Below, one piece after another: positions 48,604-56,955 of a stretch of 64,000 nt of DNA. The DNA is from Paractinoplanes deccanensis (GTDB lineage: Bacteria > Actinomycetota > Actinomycetes > Mycobacteriales > Micromonosporaceae). Position 1 is the stretch's first letter. Each line of letters starts with the position of its first letter. The stretch is from the NCBI RefSeq assembly GCF_016862115.1, contig NZ_BOMI01000146.1:118904-182903 (forward strand), written 5' to 3'. Made by a program: the position numbers and the translations under genes. The notes under the pieces were generated by a model that saw only the letters and a list, made by a program, of their open reading frames with translations, was not told the origin of the DNA and searched no databases.

Positions 48604-48609
48604 TACGAT
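48604..48609 (+). promoter_or_regulatory. -10 box of a leaderless arginase-family gene
   Basis: TACGAT ends six bases before ATG 48616, the spacing expected when transcription starts at the ATG itself. No ribosome site is present. Confidence 0.5.
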
Positions 48610-48615
48610 AGCAAC

Positions 48616-49491
48616 ATGACCGGGTCCGATTGGTTCCTGCTCGGCGCGCCCTGGGACAGCTCCGGATTGCGCCGGGGTGAGGAACGGGCGCCGACGGCGT
48701 TGCGGCGGGCGGGGATCGGCCGGCTCGCCGCCGTCGATCGGGGTGACGCGGCGACGGTCATCTCCAGCAGCCGGCGGGACGAGGCCACCGGGGTGCGTGC
48801 TCTGGCCGACACCGTCGCCGCGGCGCGGGAGCTGGCGGGCGTGCTCTGGCGCCGAGAAAAGGGACGGCGGCCGCTGGTCGTCGGTGGTGATTGCAGCCTG
48901 CTGCTGGGTGTGTTCGCCGGGGCCCGGGCGGCCCTCGGCGACGTCGGGTTGTGGATGGCGGACGGGCATCCCGACTTCCTCGATCCCCCGTCCTCCGAGA
49001 CCGGCGAGACGGCCGACTCGCAGCTTGCCGTGCTCACCGGCGACGGGCCGGCCGAGCTCGTGGGGCTGGGCGGGGCGGCGCCGATGGTCGCCGCCGAGCA
49101 TGTCGCCCTGCTGGGGCATCGCACCGCCGGGCTCGACGCCGCGTCCGCCGCGGAGCTGGCCCGGGTGCCCGACGGCCTGTTCGCCGTCGACGCGCTCGCG
49201 GTGGCCGGCGACCCGCACGGCGCGGGGCGCCGGGCGGCGGCCTGGGGCGAGGAGCTGGGCCTCCCGATGTGGCTGCACCTCGACGTGGACGTGCTCGATC
49301 CGGCGGTCCTGCCCGCGGTGACCTACCCGCAGCCCGGCGGGCCGGACCTCGACCAGCTCGCCGCGATGCTGACCCCGCTCGCCGCGTCGCCGCGGCTGGC
49401 CGGGGTCAGCATCGCCGATTTCCGTCCCGATCTGGACCCGGGCGGCGAGCACGCCGCCCGGCTGGTCACCTTGCTCGAGCGGATTCTGTGA
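48616..49491 (+). CDS. Arginase/agmatinase-family protein
   Basis: The 291-residue protein keeps the three metal-binding segments of the family in modified form: GGDCSL (usually GGDHS), ADGHPDF (usually DAHxD) and LDVDVLDPAV (SxDxDxxDP). The Cys for His and the changed second motif raise doubt that it is a true arginase; formimidoylglutamase- or guanidinase-like activity is possible. It appears leaderless. Its last 26 bases overlap the end of the convergent narK gene. Confidence 0.85.
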   Translation: MTGSDWFLLGAPWDSSGLRRGEERAPTALRRAGIGRLAAVDRGDAATVISSSRRDEATGVRALADTVAAARELAGVLWRREKGRRPLVVGGDCSLLLGVFAGARAALGDVGLWMADGHPDFLDPPSSETGETADSQLAVLTGDGPAELVGLGGAAPMVAAEHVALLGHRTAGLDAASAAELARVPDGLFAVDALAVAGDPHGAGRRAAAWGEELGLPMWLHLDVDVLDPAVLPAVTYPQPGGPDLDQLAAMLTPLAASPRLAGVSIADFRPDLDPGGEHAARLVTLLERIL

Positions 49492-50809
49492 CGCGGGCCT
49501 TGGGGCGCAGGTAGACGGCCCAGGTGACCAGCACGCAGACGCCGTAGAAGGCGATGAAGGCGATGTACGCCGCGTCCGCCTCCTTGGTGGACAGGAACGA
49601 TTGGCGGAAGGCCAGGTTGACCAGCACGCCGCCGAACGCGCCGACCGCGCCGGCAATGCCGATGACGGCGTTGGTCAGGCGCCGGGCCTCGTGGTCGTCG
49701 CCGGGGTGCTTGGCGCGGAAGATGGCCGGGATCATCTTGTACGTCGACCCGTTGCCGATGCCGGTGAGGACGAACAGCGTGACGAAGCCGGCGATGTAGA
49801 GCGGCAGCGACCTCTGCTGCGCCGCGAGCAGCACGACCGACGCGCCCACGGCCATCGCGATGAAGTTGACGAACGTGACGCGGGCGCCGCCGAGCCGGTC
49901 GGCCAGCGCGCCGCCGACCGGGCGGATCAGCGAGCCCAGCAGCGGGCCGAGGAAGGTCAGGTAGGCGGCCTTCACCGGGGTGCTGAACTCGGTGTGGAAC
50001 TGCACCTGGAGGACCTGGCCGAAGGCGAACCCGAAGCCGATGAACGAGCCGAACGTGCCGATGTAGAGCAGCGACATGATCCAGGTGTGCGGTTCGCGGA
50101 CGGCGTCGCGCATGCCGCGCTTCTCGTTGCGGACCTGCGAGAGGTTGTCCATGTAGAGCGCCGAGCCGAGCGCGGCCAGCACGATCAGCGGGATGTAGAT
50201 GCCGGCGACGATGCCGGGGTGCCCCGCGCCGAAGACCGCGAGGACGAAGAGGCCGACCAGCTGCACCGCCGCGACGCCGAGGTTGCCGCCGCCGGCGTTG
50301 ATGCCGAGCGCCCAGCCCTTGAGCCGGTCCGGGTAGAAGGCGTTGATGTTCGTCATCGACGAGGCGAAGTTGCCGCCGCCGACGCCGGCGAGCGCGGCCA
50401 GGATCAGCAGGGTCGAGTAGTCGACGCCCGGCCTGATCAGGAACGCCGCCGCCACGGCCGGCACCAGCAGCAGCGCCGCGCTGAAGACGGTCCAGTTGCG
50501 GCCGCCGAAGCGGGCCACGGCGAAGCTGTACGGGATGCGCAGCGCCGCGCCGAACAGCGTCGGCACCGCGGTCAGCAGGAACTTGCCGGCCGGGTCGATG
50601 CCGTACTCGGGCCCGAGGAACAGCACCAGGACCGACCACAGCGACCACACCGAGAAGCCGATGTGCTCCGAGGTGATCGAGAAGATGAGGTTGCGGCGGG
50701 CGATGCGCGACCCGGTGGCGTCCCAGAAGACGCGGTCCTCCGGGCGCCAGTCGTCGATCCAGTGACCCCGTACCGACGAGGCGGCAGGCCGTTCTACAAC
50801 AGCAGTCAC
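49466..50809 (-). CDS. narK: Nitrate/nitrite MFS transporter NarK
   Basis: The 447-residue protein has 12 helices and the NNP-family signature GVGGGNFASSMTNINAFYPD with NAGGGNLGVAAVQL nearby. GTG 50809 follows the nirD stop after one base and is preceded by GGGGGAG. It sits last in the nitrate assimilation operon and should import nitrate, with nitrite export also possible. The symbol follows the usual actinomycete naming. Confidence 0.93.
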   Translation of the reverse strand: MTAVVERPAASSVRGHWIDDWRPEDRVFWDATGSRIARRNLIFSITSEHIGFSVWSLWSVLVLFLGPEYGIDPAGKFLLTAVPTLFGAALRIPYSFAVARFGGRNWTVFSAALLLVPAVAAAFLIRPGVDYSTLLILAALAGVGGGNFASSMTNINAFYPDRLKGWALGINAGGGNLGVAAVQLVGLFVLAVFGAGHPGIVAGIYIPLIVLAALGSALYMDNLSQVRNEKRGMRDAVREPHTWIMSLLYIGTFGSFIGFGFAFGQVLQVQFHTEFSTPVKAAYLTFLGPLLGSLIRPVGGALADRLGGARVTFVNFIAMAVGASVVLLAAQQRSLPLYIAGFVTLFVLTGIGNGSTYKMIPAIFRAKHPGDDHEARRLTNAVIGIAGAVGAFGGVLVNLAFRQSFLSTKEADAAYIAFIAFYGVCVLVTWAVYLRPKARVTESARAR

Positions 50810-50810
50810 G

Positions 50811-51107
50811 TCACTCCCCCAGCATGATCTTGTCGTCGTCGATGAAGACCGGGTAGACGGCGACGTCCTGCTGCCCACTGAGGGAGCACCCGGTGCGAAG
50901 GTCCCAAGCGTTGAGGTGCAAGGGGCAGATGACCTGCTTGAGGTCGATCTGGCCGTCGGCGAGCGGGCCGCCCTTGTGCGGGCAGACCGCGGAGATGGCG
51001 CGGACGGAGCCGTCGCGCAGGCGGAACACGGCGATCATCTCGCCGTCGACGGCGATGGTCCGGCCCTCGCCGAGCGGGATCTCGTGGACGGAAGCGATCG
51101 GCCTCAT
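50811..51107 (-). CDS. nirD: Nitrite reductase small subunit NirD
   Basis: The 98-residue Rieske-type protein keeps both cluster motifs, CPHKGG and CPLHLNAWDL, so it could bind a [2Fe-2S] centre. This is unlike some NirD proteins, which have lost the ligands. The ATG overlaps the nirB stop as ATGA. Confidence 0.95.
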   Translation of the reverse strand: MRPIASVHEIPLGEGRTIAVDGEMIAVFRLRDGSVRAISAVCPHKGGPLADGQIDLKQVICPLHLNAWDLRTGCSLSGQQDVAVYPVFIDDDKIMLGE

Positions 51108-53560
51108 GCGCGCACCGGAACCTGGGGCAGAACGATCAGGGGCAGGGAGGTCCGGAACTGGCCGGGCGTGGCGGGCTCGTCACGGTCCCTCCACGGGTCG
51201 CGGTACGCGCGAACCGAGGCGTCCATCGCCGCGTCCAGCTCGGCGGCGATGCCGTCACTGTCGTCGACGACGATCTCGCGGATCCGGTCGATGCCGATGC
51301 GCGGCACGAAGGCGTACGTGCGCTCCAGCCAGTTGGCGTTCTCGCGGTAGTACTGCAGGAACCGGCCGGTCAGCGTGATCACCTCGTCGGCGCTGCCCAC
51401 GGTCGCCAGCAGGTCACCCTTGCGGACGTGGGCACCGGCCGCGCCGCCCACGTAGATCTCCCACTTGCCGCCGTCGATGGCGACGACCCCGAGATCCTTG
51501 ACGTACGCCTCGGCGCAGTTGCGCGGGCAGCCGGTGACCGCGAGCTTCATCTTGCCCGGCCCCTCGATGCCCTGATAGCGCTCCTCCAGCGCGATGCCGA
51601 GCGCCGTCGAGTCGCCCACGCCGAAGCGGCAGAAGTCCGAGCCGACGCAGGTCTTCACCGTGCGGAAGCTCTTGCCGTACGCGTAGCCCGACGGCATGTC
51701 GAGGTCGGCCCACACCTCGGGCAGCTTCTCCTTGGGGATGCCGAGCAGGTCGATGCGCTGGCCGCCGGTCAGCTTGACCATCGGCACCTCGTGCCTCTCG
51801 GCCACCTCGGCGATGCGGCGCAGCTGGGCCGGGGTGGTGACGCCGCCCTTCATCTGGGGCACCACCGAGAAGGTGCCGTCGCGCTGGATGTTGGCGTGCA
51901 CCCGGTCGTTGATGAAGCGGGCGTCGCGCTCGTCGACGTACTCGGCGCCCCACATCATCTTCAGCAGCGACGCGAGGCCCATCTTGCTCTTCGCGTCCTC
52001 CTCGCCGCCGAGCTTCGCGAAGACCGCCGACACGCTCTTGAGGGAGTGCAGGCGGATCGCGTTCATCAGCTCGGGCTTGGGCATCGGGATGCCCGGTACG
52101 TAGTACGACGCGGCCGGGTCCTCCTCGACCTCGCCGCCCGCGGCCCACTCGACGATCCGCTGCACCACGCTCTTGCAGGTGCCGCAGCCCTTGCCGGCGC
52201 GGGTCTTGTCCATCACGCCGCTGACGGTCTTGCAGCCGCTCTGCACGGTCGAGCAGATCGTGCCCTTGCTGACGCCGTTGCAGTTGCAGACCTGCTCGTC
52301 GTCGGGCATGTCCTCGACCTTGACCTCGCCGGCCGGGCCGCCCAGGTCGAACATCAGCTCGGCGCGGTCCTCGGGCAGCGCCAGCCCCCGGTCGAACGCC
52401 TGCATGAGGAAGGCGACCTTCTTCACGTCGCCGACCAGGGTCGCCCCGGCGAGGCGGCCGTCGCGGATGATGACGTTCTTGTAGATGCCCTTCTTCGGCT
52501 CGGCGTAGGTGAGCACCTCGTCGTCCTCGTGCTCCGGCTCCTTGAGGCCCATCGCGGCGACGTCGACGCCGGCCACCTTGAGCTTCGTGGCGACCTGCGA
52601 GCCGTGGTACTCGGCGAACGGGTTCACGCCGGTGAGGTGGTCGGCGAGCACCTTGGCCTGGTCCCACAGCGGCGCGACCAGCCCGTACACCTCGCCGCGG
52701 TGCTGGGCGCACTCGCCGACCGCGTAGATGTCGTCCTCGTCCTGCACCCGCATCTGGTCGTCGACGACGATGCCGCGCTCCACGGGCAGGTCGCTGGCCG
52801 CGGCCATCTCGGAGTTGGCCCGGATGCCGGCCGCGACCACGACCACGTCGCACGGGATCACCCGCCCGTCGGCCAGCTTGACCCCGGTGACCGCGTTCTT
52901 GCCGAGGATCTCCGTGGTCATGCCGTCGACGACGACCTCGATGCCCAGCTTGGCCTCGATGGTGTCCTTCAGCTGCCGGCCGGCCTGCTCGTTGAGCTGG
53001 GTGTTCATCAGGTGGCCGGCGGCGTGGACCAGCGTCACGTGCGGCAGGTGGCTCTGGAGGCCGCGGGCCGCCTCCAGCCCGAGCAGGCCACCGCCGATGA
53101 CGACCGCGCGCTCGTGCTCCCTGGCGTACCGGATCATCGCCCGGGTGTCGTCGAGCGTGCGGAACGCGAAGACGCCCTGGTGGTAGCCGCGGCCGGGCCG
53201 GTGGATGCCGGGGATCGGCGGCACGAACGCGCGGCTGCCGGTCGCGATGATCAGCTTGTCGTACGGGGTCTCGGTGCCGTCCTCGGCGTACACCCGCTTG
53301 GCGAACCGGTCGATGCGCTCGATCCGGGTGCTCGCGTGCAGCGTGATGCCGTTGTCGGCGTACCAGGACAGGTCGTTGAGGAAGATGCCGGACTCGTCCT
53401 CCACGCCCGCGAGGACGTTGGAGAGCATGATCCGGTTGTAGTTGCCGTACGGCTCGTCGCCGAACATGGTGATCTCGAAGTCCCCGCCGCGGGCGAGGAT
53501 CTCCTCCACCGTCCGGGCCCCGGCCATGCCGTTGCCGATGACGACCAGTCTCTGCCGCAT
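51104..53560 (-). CDS. nirB: NADH-dependent assimilatory nitrite reductase large subunit NirB
   Basis: The 818-residue protein follows the NirB order: FAD/NADH oxidoreductase (about 1-300, GNGMAGARTVEE and GGGLLGLEAARG), a BFD-like [2Fe-2S] domain with CNCNGVSKGTI and GCGTCKSVV (about 415-475), a ferredoxin-like half domain, and the sirohaem/[4Fe-4S] region with CVGSDFCRFG and TGCPRNCAEAY near 635-680. It reduces nitrite to ammonium with NADH. The ATG has GGTGGAG upstream and lies one base after the preceding gene. Confidence 0.96.
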   Translation of the reverse strand: MRQRLVVIGNGMAGARTVEEILARGGDFEITMFGDEPYGNYNRIMLSNVLAGVEDESGIFLNDLSWYADNGITLHASTRIERIDRFAKRVYAEDGTETPYDKLIIATGSRAFVPPIPGIHRPGRGYHQGVFAFRTLDDTRAMIRYAREHERAVVIGGGLLGLEAARGLQSHLPHVTLVHAAGHLMNTQLNEQAGRQLKDTIEAKLGIEVVVDGMTTEILGKNAVTGVKLADGRVIPCDVVVVAAGIRANSEMAAASDLPVERGIVVDDQMRVQDEDDIYAVGECAQHRGEVYGLVAPLWDQAKVLADHLTGVNPFAEYHGSQVATKLKVAGVDVAAMGLKEPEHEDDEVLTYAEPKKGIYKNVIIRDGRLAGATLVGDVKKVAFLMQAFDRGLALPEDRAELMFDLGGPAGEVKVEDMPDDEQVCNCNGVSKGTICSTVQSGCKTVSGVMDKTRAGKGCGTCKSVVQRIVEWAAGGEVEEDPAASYYVPGIPMPKPELMNAIRLHSLKSVSAVFAKLGGEEDAKSKMGLASLLKMMWGAEYVDERDARFINDRVHANIQRDGTFSVVPQMKGGVTTPAQLRRIAEVAERHEVPMVKLTGGQRIDLLGIPKEKLPEVWADLDMPSGYAYGKSFRTVKTCVGSDFCRFGVGDSTALGIALEERYQGIEGPGKMKLAVTGCPRNCAEAYVKDLGVVAIDGGKWEIYVGGAAGAHVRKGDLLATVGSADEVITLTGRFLQYYRENANWLERTYAFVPRIGIDRIREIVVDDSDGIAAELDAAMDASVRAYRDPWRDRDEPATPGQFRTSLPLIVLPQVPVRA

Positions 53561-53561
53561 A

Positions 53562-53909
53562 TCAGATCTCCACCAGGCCTAGATCGACGATGACGGTTCC
53601 GGAGACCCCGGCCGGCGCGGCCAGCCAGAGCTCGATCGACGTGCCGGCGAGCAGGTCCTCGACGACCCGCAGGGGCACGTGCACGTCACCCTTGGCGCCG
53701 ATCGGGAAGTACCGCATCGGCTTGCCGTCGCGCACGAGCACGACGCTGATGAGCTCGGCGGCCGCGTTACCGCCCCGGAAGTAGACGGCCTGCGCGGTCG
53801 CGCCGTCCGGGACCACGTACGACAACTCGGGCGAGATCGGCGCCGGGCGGTCCAGGCCTTTGCCCTCGAACGCGTGGACGCCTTGCAGGAATCGTGGGGT
53901 GGAATGCAC
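53562..53909 (-). CDS. Small protein of unknown function inside the nitrate cluster (115 aa)
   Basis: The protein begins VHSTPRFLQGVHAFEGKGLD and is mainly beta strands (ELSYVVPDGATAQAVYFRGG, ISVVLVRDGKPMRYFPIG, SIELWLAAPAGVSGTVIVDLGLVEI), like a compact beta-sandwich. No known domain is recognised. GTG 53909 lies two bases after the nitrate reductase stop, and nirB begins one base after its own stop, so it is fully embedded in the operon. A role in enzyme assembly or as a subunit of the molybdoenzyme is plausible but unproven. Confidence 0.8.
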   Translation of the reverse strand: MHSTPRFLQGVHAFEGKGLDRPAPISPELSYVVPDGATAQAVYFRGGNAAAELISVVLVRDGKPMRYFPIGAKGDVHVPLRVVEDLLAGTSIELWLAAPAGVSGTVIVDLGLVEI

Positions 53910-53911
53910 CG

Positions 53912-55993
53912 CTAATCGGTTCCTTCCTGGTGGGGACTGATCGCGACCGCGCACGCCTTGAACGCGGGCATGCGAGAGTGCGGGTCGAGAGCCGGGTTGG
54001 TCAGCGCGTTCGCGCCGGGCCAGTGGAACGGGGCGAAGACCGTGTCCGGCCTGATCCCGTCGCTGAGCCGGGCGCGCAGCACCGCAACGCCGCGGCGGCT
54101 GCGCAACTCGACCAGGTCGCCGTCGGCGATGCCGTGCCGGCGGGCCAGGTCGGGGTGGATCTCCGCGCGGGGCTCGGGCAGCGCGACGGCGAGCGCCTTC
54201 ACCCGGCGGGTCTGGTTGCCGCTCTGGTACTGCTGCATGTTGCGGCCGGTCGTGAGCACGTACGGGAAATGCTTGTCGGGCATCTCCGCCGGGTCACGGT
54301 GGAGCGTCTTGATGAAGCGCGCCCGGCCGTCGGCCGTCGGGAAGCCGTCGGCGAACAGCCGCGGCGTACCCGGATGGTCCTCGGCCGGGCAGGGCCAGAA
54401 GACGCCGTCCTCGGCCTCGATGCGCTCGTAGGTGATGCCGCTGTAGTCGGCGATGCCGCCCTCGCTGGCCCGGCGCAGCTCGTCGAAGACCGTGCGCGGG
54501 TCGGCACTGAAATACTTGCCCCGGCCCAGCCGCTCGGCCAGCTCGGTGAGCATCTCCAGGTCGGTCTTCACGTCCGGCGGCGGGGGCAGGGCACGCTTGC
54601 GGCGCAGCACCCGGCCCTCCAGGTTCGTCATCGTGCCCTCCTCCTCCGCCCACTGGGCGGTCGGCAGCACGACGTCGGCGAGCTCGGCGGTCTCGGAGCG
54701 GAAGATGTCGGAAACAACGAGGAAATCGAGCGCCCGCAACCGGTCCAGGACGCGGTTGCTGTGCGGGGCGGAGACGGCGATGTTGCTGGCGAGCACCATC
54801 AGCACCCGCACGCCGCCCTCGGTGCCGAGACGATCGAGCATCTCGTACGCGCTGACGCCCGGCTTCGGCAGCTCGTCCGGGTCGATCCCCCACACCGCGG
54901 CGACGTGCGCGCGGGCCGCCGGGTCGTCGAGCTTGCGGTAGCCGGGCAGCTGGTCGGCCTTCTGCCCGTGCTCGCGGCCGCCCTGGCCGTTGCCCTGCCC
55001 GGTGATCGTCCCGTAGCCCGAGTACGGCTTGCCGACCAGCCCGAGCGCGAGCGCCAGGTTGAGCCACGCCTGCGCGGTGTCCGTACCGTTGCTGTGCTGC
55101 TCGGCCCCGCGCGCGGTCAGGATCATCGCCGGCCCGTTCGTGGCGAGCAGCCGCACGGTCTCGCGCATCTTCGTCTCGGGCACGCCGGTCATCCGCTCGA
55201 CCGCGCCGGGCCAGTAGGCGTTGGTCGCCGCCTTCACCGCGTCGAAGCCGGTGGTCCGCTCCCGGACGTAGTCCTCGTCGACGTAGCCCTCGCGGATCGC
55301 GATGTGCAGCATGCCGTTCGCCAGCGCCAGATCGGTGCCCGGCAGCGGCTGAAGGTGCAGGTGGGCGCCGTTCGCGGTGGCCGTGCGCCGCGGGTCGATC
55401 ACGATGTGCTTGGCGCCGTTGGCCCGCCCCGCGTCCAGGTACTGCATGGACGGCGGCATCGCGTCGGCCGGGTTCGCGCCGACCAGCAGCACCGTCTGCG
55501 CCTCGGCGACGTCCTCCAGCGGGAACGGCAGCCCCCGGTCGACGCCGAGCGCCCGGTTGGCCGCCGTCGCCGCCGAGGACATGCAGAACCGGCCGTTGTA
55601 GTCGATCGACGCCGATCGCAGCGCGACCCGCACGAACTTGCCGAGCGCGTACGCCTTCTCATTGGTCAGACCGCCGCCGCCGAACGCGCCGACGCTGTCC
55701 CGGCCGTACGTTTCCTGGCTCTTTTGTATGGCGTTCGTGATCAGCGTGAGCGCCTCGTCCCAGGTGGCCTCCCGCAGCGGGCTGGTGCGGTCGCCGGGCT
55801 CCTTGCGCACCAGCGGCGCCAGCAGCCGGTCGCGGTGATCAAGCAGGTCAGCGGCGGTGAAGCCCTTGGCGCACAGGCCACCCTTGTTGACCGGGAACTC
55901 GCGCGGCTCGAGCTTGACCACGGGGATTCCCGGGGTCAAGGTCATGCCGCACTGCAATGCGCAGTAGGGGCAATGCGTATCGGTTGCCGTCAC
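53912..55993 (-). CDS. nasA: Assimilatory nitrate reductase, molybdopterin catalytic subunit
   Basis: The 693-residue protein has an N-terminal [4Fe-4S] motif CPYCALQCGMTL … GGLCAKG, the molybdopterin oxidoreductase domains (FCMSSAATAANRALGVDRGLPF with the candidate Mo-ligand Cys) and a C-terminal dinucleotide-binding domain (VLTTGRNMQQYQSGNQTRR). It reduces nitrate to nitrite in the cytoplasm; no signal peptide is present. GTG 55993 (or 55999) has no ribosome site, so the message may be leaderless. It starts the run nasA, small protein, nirB, nirD, narK. The nasA symbol is by function and position. Confidence 0.92.
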   Translation of the reverse strand: MTATDTHCPYCALQCGMTLTPGIPVVKLEPREFPVNKGGLCAKGFTAADLLDHRDRLLAPLVRKEPGDRTSPLREATWDEALTLITNAIQKSQETYGRDSVGAFGGGGLTNEKAYALGKFVRVALRSASIDYNGRFCMSSAATAANRALGVDRGLPFPLEDVAEAQTVLLVGANPADAMPPSMQYLDAGRANGAKHIVIDPRRTATANGAHLHLQPLPGTDLALANGMLHIAIREGYVDEDYVRERTTGFDAVKAATNAYWPGAVERMTGVPETKMRETVRLLATNGPAMILTARGAEQHSNGTDTAQAWLNLALALGLVGKPYSGYGTITGQGNGQGGREHGQKADQLPGYRKLDDPAARAHVAAVWGIDPDELPKPGVSAYEMLDRLGTEGGVRVLMVLASNIAVSAPHSNRVLDRLRALDFLVVSDIFRSETAELADVVLPTAQWAEEEGTMTNLEGRVLRRKRALPPPPDVKTDLEMLTELAERLGRGKYFSADPRTVFDELRRASEGGIADYSGITYERIEAEDGVFWPCPAEDHPGTPRLFADGFPTADGRARFIKTLHRDPAEMPDKHFPYVLTTGRNMQQYQSGNQTRRVKALAVALPEPRAEIHPDLARRHGIADGDLVELRSRRGVAVLRARLSDGIRPDTVFAPFHWPGANALTNPALDPHSRMPAFKACAVAISPHQEGTD

Positions 55994-56061
55994 GACCACT
56001 ATGTTTGTGGGCGATTGTTTACCGCCGAGTCTTCCGCGATTGCCTCGACGTTCGGAAAACC

Positions 56062-56715
56062 CTACAAACGCGCCGAGGCGGTTGTGAGAAGTCCGGCCCG
56101 GTAGCGCTGGAGCACCAGATCGGTGGTGACCGGGTCGAGGCAGAGCGGCGGGGTGACCCAGTCGGCGCCGGCCTGGTGCAGCTTGCGGTAGAAGAGGCCG
56201 TCGGCGAGCAGGTACGAGGCGATGGCGATCCGCCGGGCGCCGCGCTCCCGAAGACCGGCGACCACGTCGGCGACCTTGGGATCGTGGCCCGCGACATAGC
56301 CGACATGGGCGCCCATCCGGGCGGCCAGCGCGTCGATGTCGGCGCGCCAATCGGGGTCGGAGGAACCGGCGGCGGCGAGGACGACGGCGTCGGCGCCGCG
56401 CGGGAGGCGGCGGACCATGCTGTCGAGCAGCGCGTCGTCGGGGCCCAGGGGGCGCGTGACCGGGATGGGGCGGCCGGCTACGGCTTCGGCGATGTCCACG
56501 CGGACGTGGTAGCCGGCGGAGAGCAGAAGGGGGACCACCACGGCGTCGCCGACCTGGGGGACGACGTCGGCGATCTTGGGGGCCTGGACGTCCACGTAGG
56601 CCAGGCGGACGTCGAGGCCGGGGCGGCGGGCGGCCACGCGGGCGACCAGGTCACGGATCTGGGACTGGCCGTGCGGGCTGCGGGTGCCGTGGGCTACTGC
56701 TAGGAGAGTGGGCAT
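56062..56715 (-). CDS. Sirohydrochlorin chelatase (CbiX/SirB-like)
   Basis: The 217-residue protein has two similar halves. VAHGTRSPHGQ carries the first catalytic His, LLLSAGYHVRVDI the second His, and VPLLL/IASYLLADGLF mark the repeated fold. It inserts Fe2+ (or Co2+ in cobalamin routes) into sirohydrochlorin. Next to nirB the likely product is sirohaem for nitrite reductase. It is separated from nasA by 68 bases and may belong to the same regulon. Confidence 0.92.
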   Translation of the reverse strand: MPTLLAVAHGTRSPHGQSQIRDLVARVAARRPGLDVRLAYVDVQAPKIADVVPQVGDAVVVPLLLSAGYHVRVDIAEAVAGRPIPVTRPLGPDDALLDSMVRRLPRGADAVVLAAAGSSDPDWRADIDALAARMGAHVGYVAGHDPKVADVVAGLRERGARRIAIASYLLADGLFYRKLHQAGADWVTPPLCLDPVTTDLVLQRYRAGLLTTASARL

Positions 56716-56754
56716 CAGCTGGCCTTTCGCGAGAAAAGGACCGCGCCGTTGCGG

Positions 56755-56821
56755 CCTGACAGAACGGGGAGCCTGACAGAGCGGAGAGCCTTACAGGCCG
56801 GGGGCCTGGCAGAACGGGGTG
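56755..56821. repeat. Four imperfect 16-17-bp tandem repeats
   Basis: Units beginning CCTGACAGAACGGGGAG (56755), CCTGACAGAGCGGAGAG (56772), CCTTACAGGCCGGGGG (56789) and CCTGGCAGAACGGGGTG (56805) follow each other. CAGGCC-GGG-GGCCTG also forms a small hairpin. They occupy the gap between the regulator and chelatase genes. Confidence 0.7.
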
Positions 56822-56836
56822 GGACGTCAGCGGCGG

Positions 56837-56861
56837 TTATCCACAGTCGCGGTTGTCCACA
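56837..56861. promoter_or_regulatory. Pair of DnaA-box-like sites (TTATCCACA, TTGTCCACA)
   Basis: TTATCCACA (56837-56845) and TTGTCCACA (56853-56861) are a perfect E. coli-type and a perfect actinomycete-type DnaA box, 16 bp apart in the same orientation. No dnaA, dnaN or gyr genes are here, so this is not the replication origin; titration or regulation by DnaA is possible. Confidence 0.55.
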
Positions 56862-56955
56862 GGGCGCTGCGCGCCGCCGCGCAAAATCCGGGAGAATGCC
56901 CATCGGGGGCTGCCCCCTGGGAGGGCGGGCCCTCTGACTTGGCGGTCGAAGACGA

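Noticed and set aside
55994..56061. Possible GlnR box upstream of nasA
   Set aside because: GTAAAC and CAAAC elements are present on the minus strand but not at 11-bp spacing.
56837..56861. Replication origin
   Set aside because: Only two DnaA boxes, no AT-rich unwinding region and none of the usual origin genes nearby.
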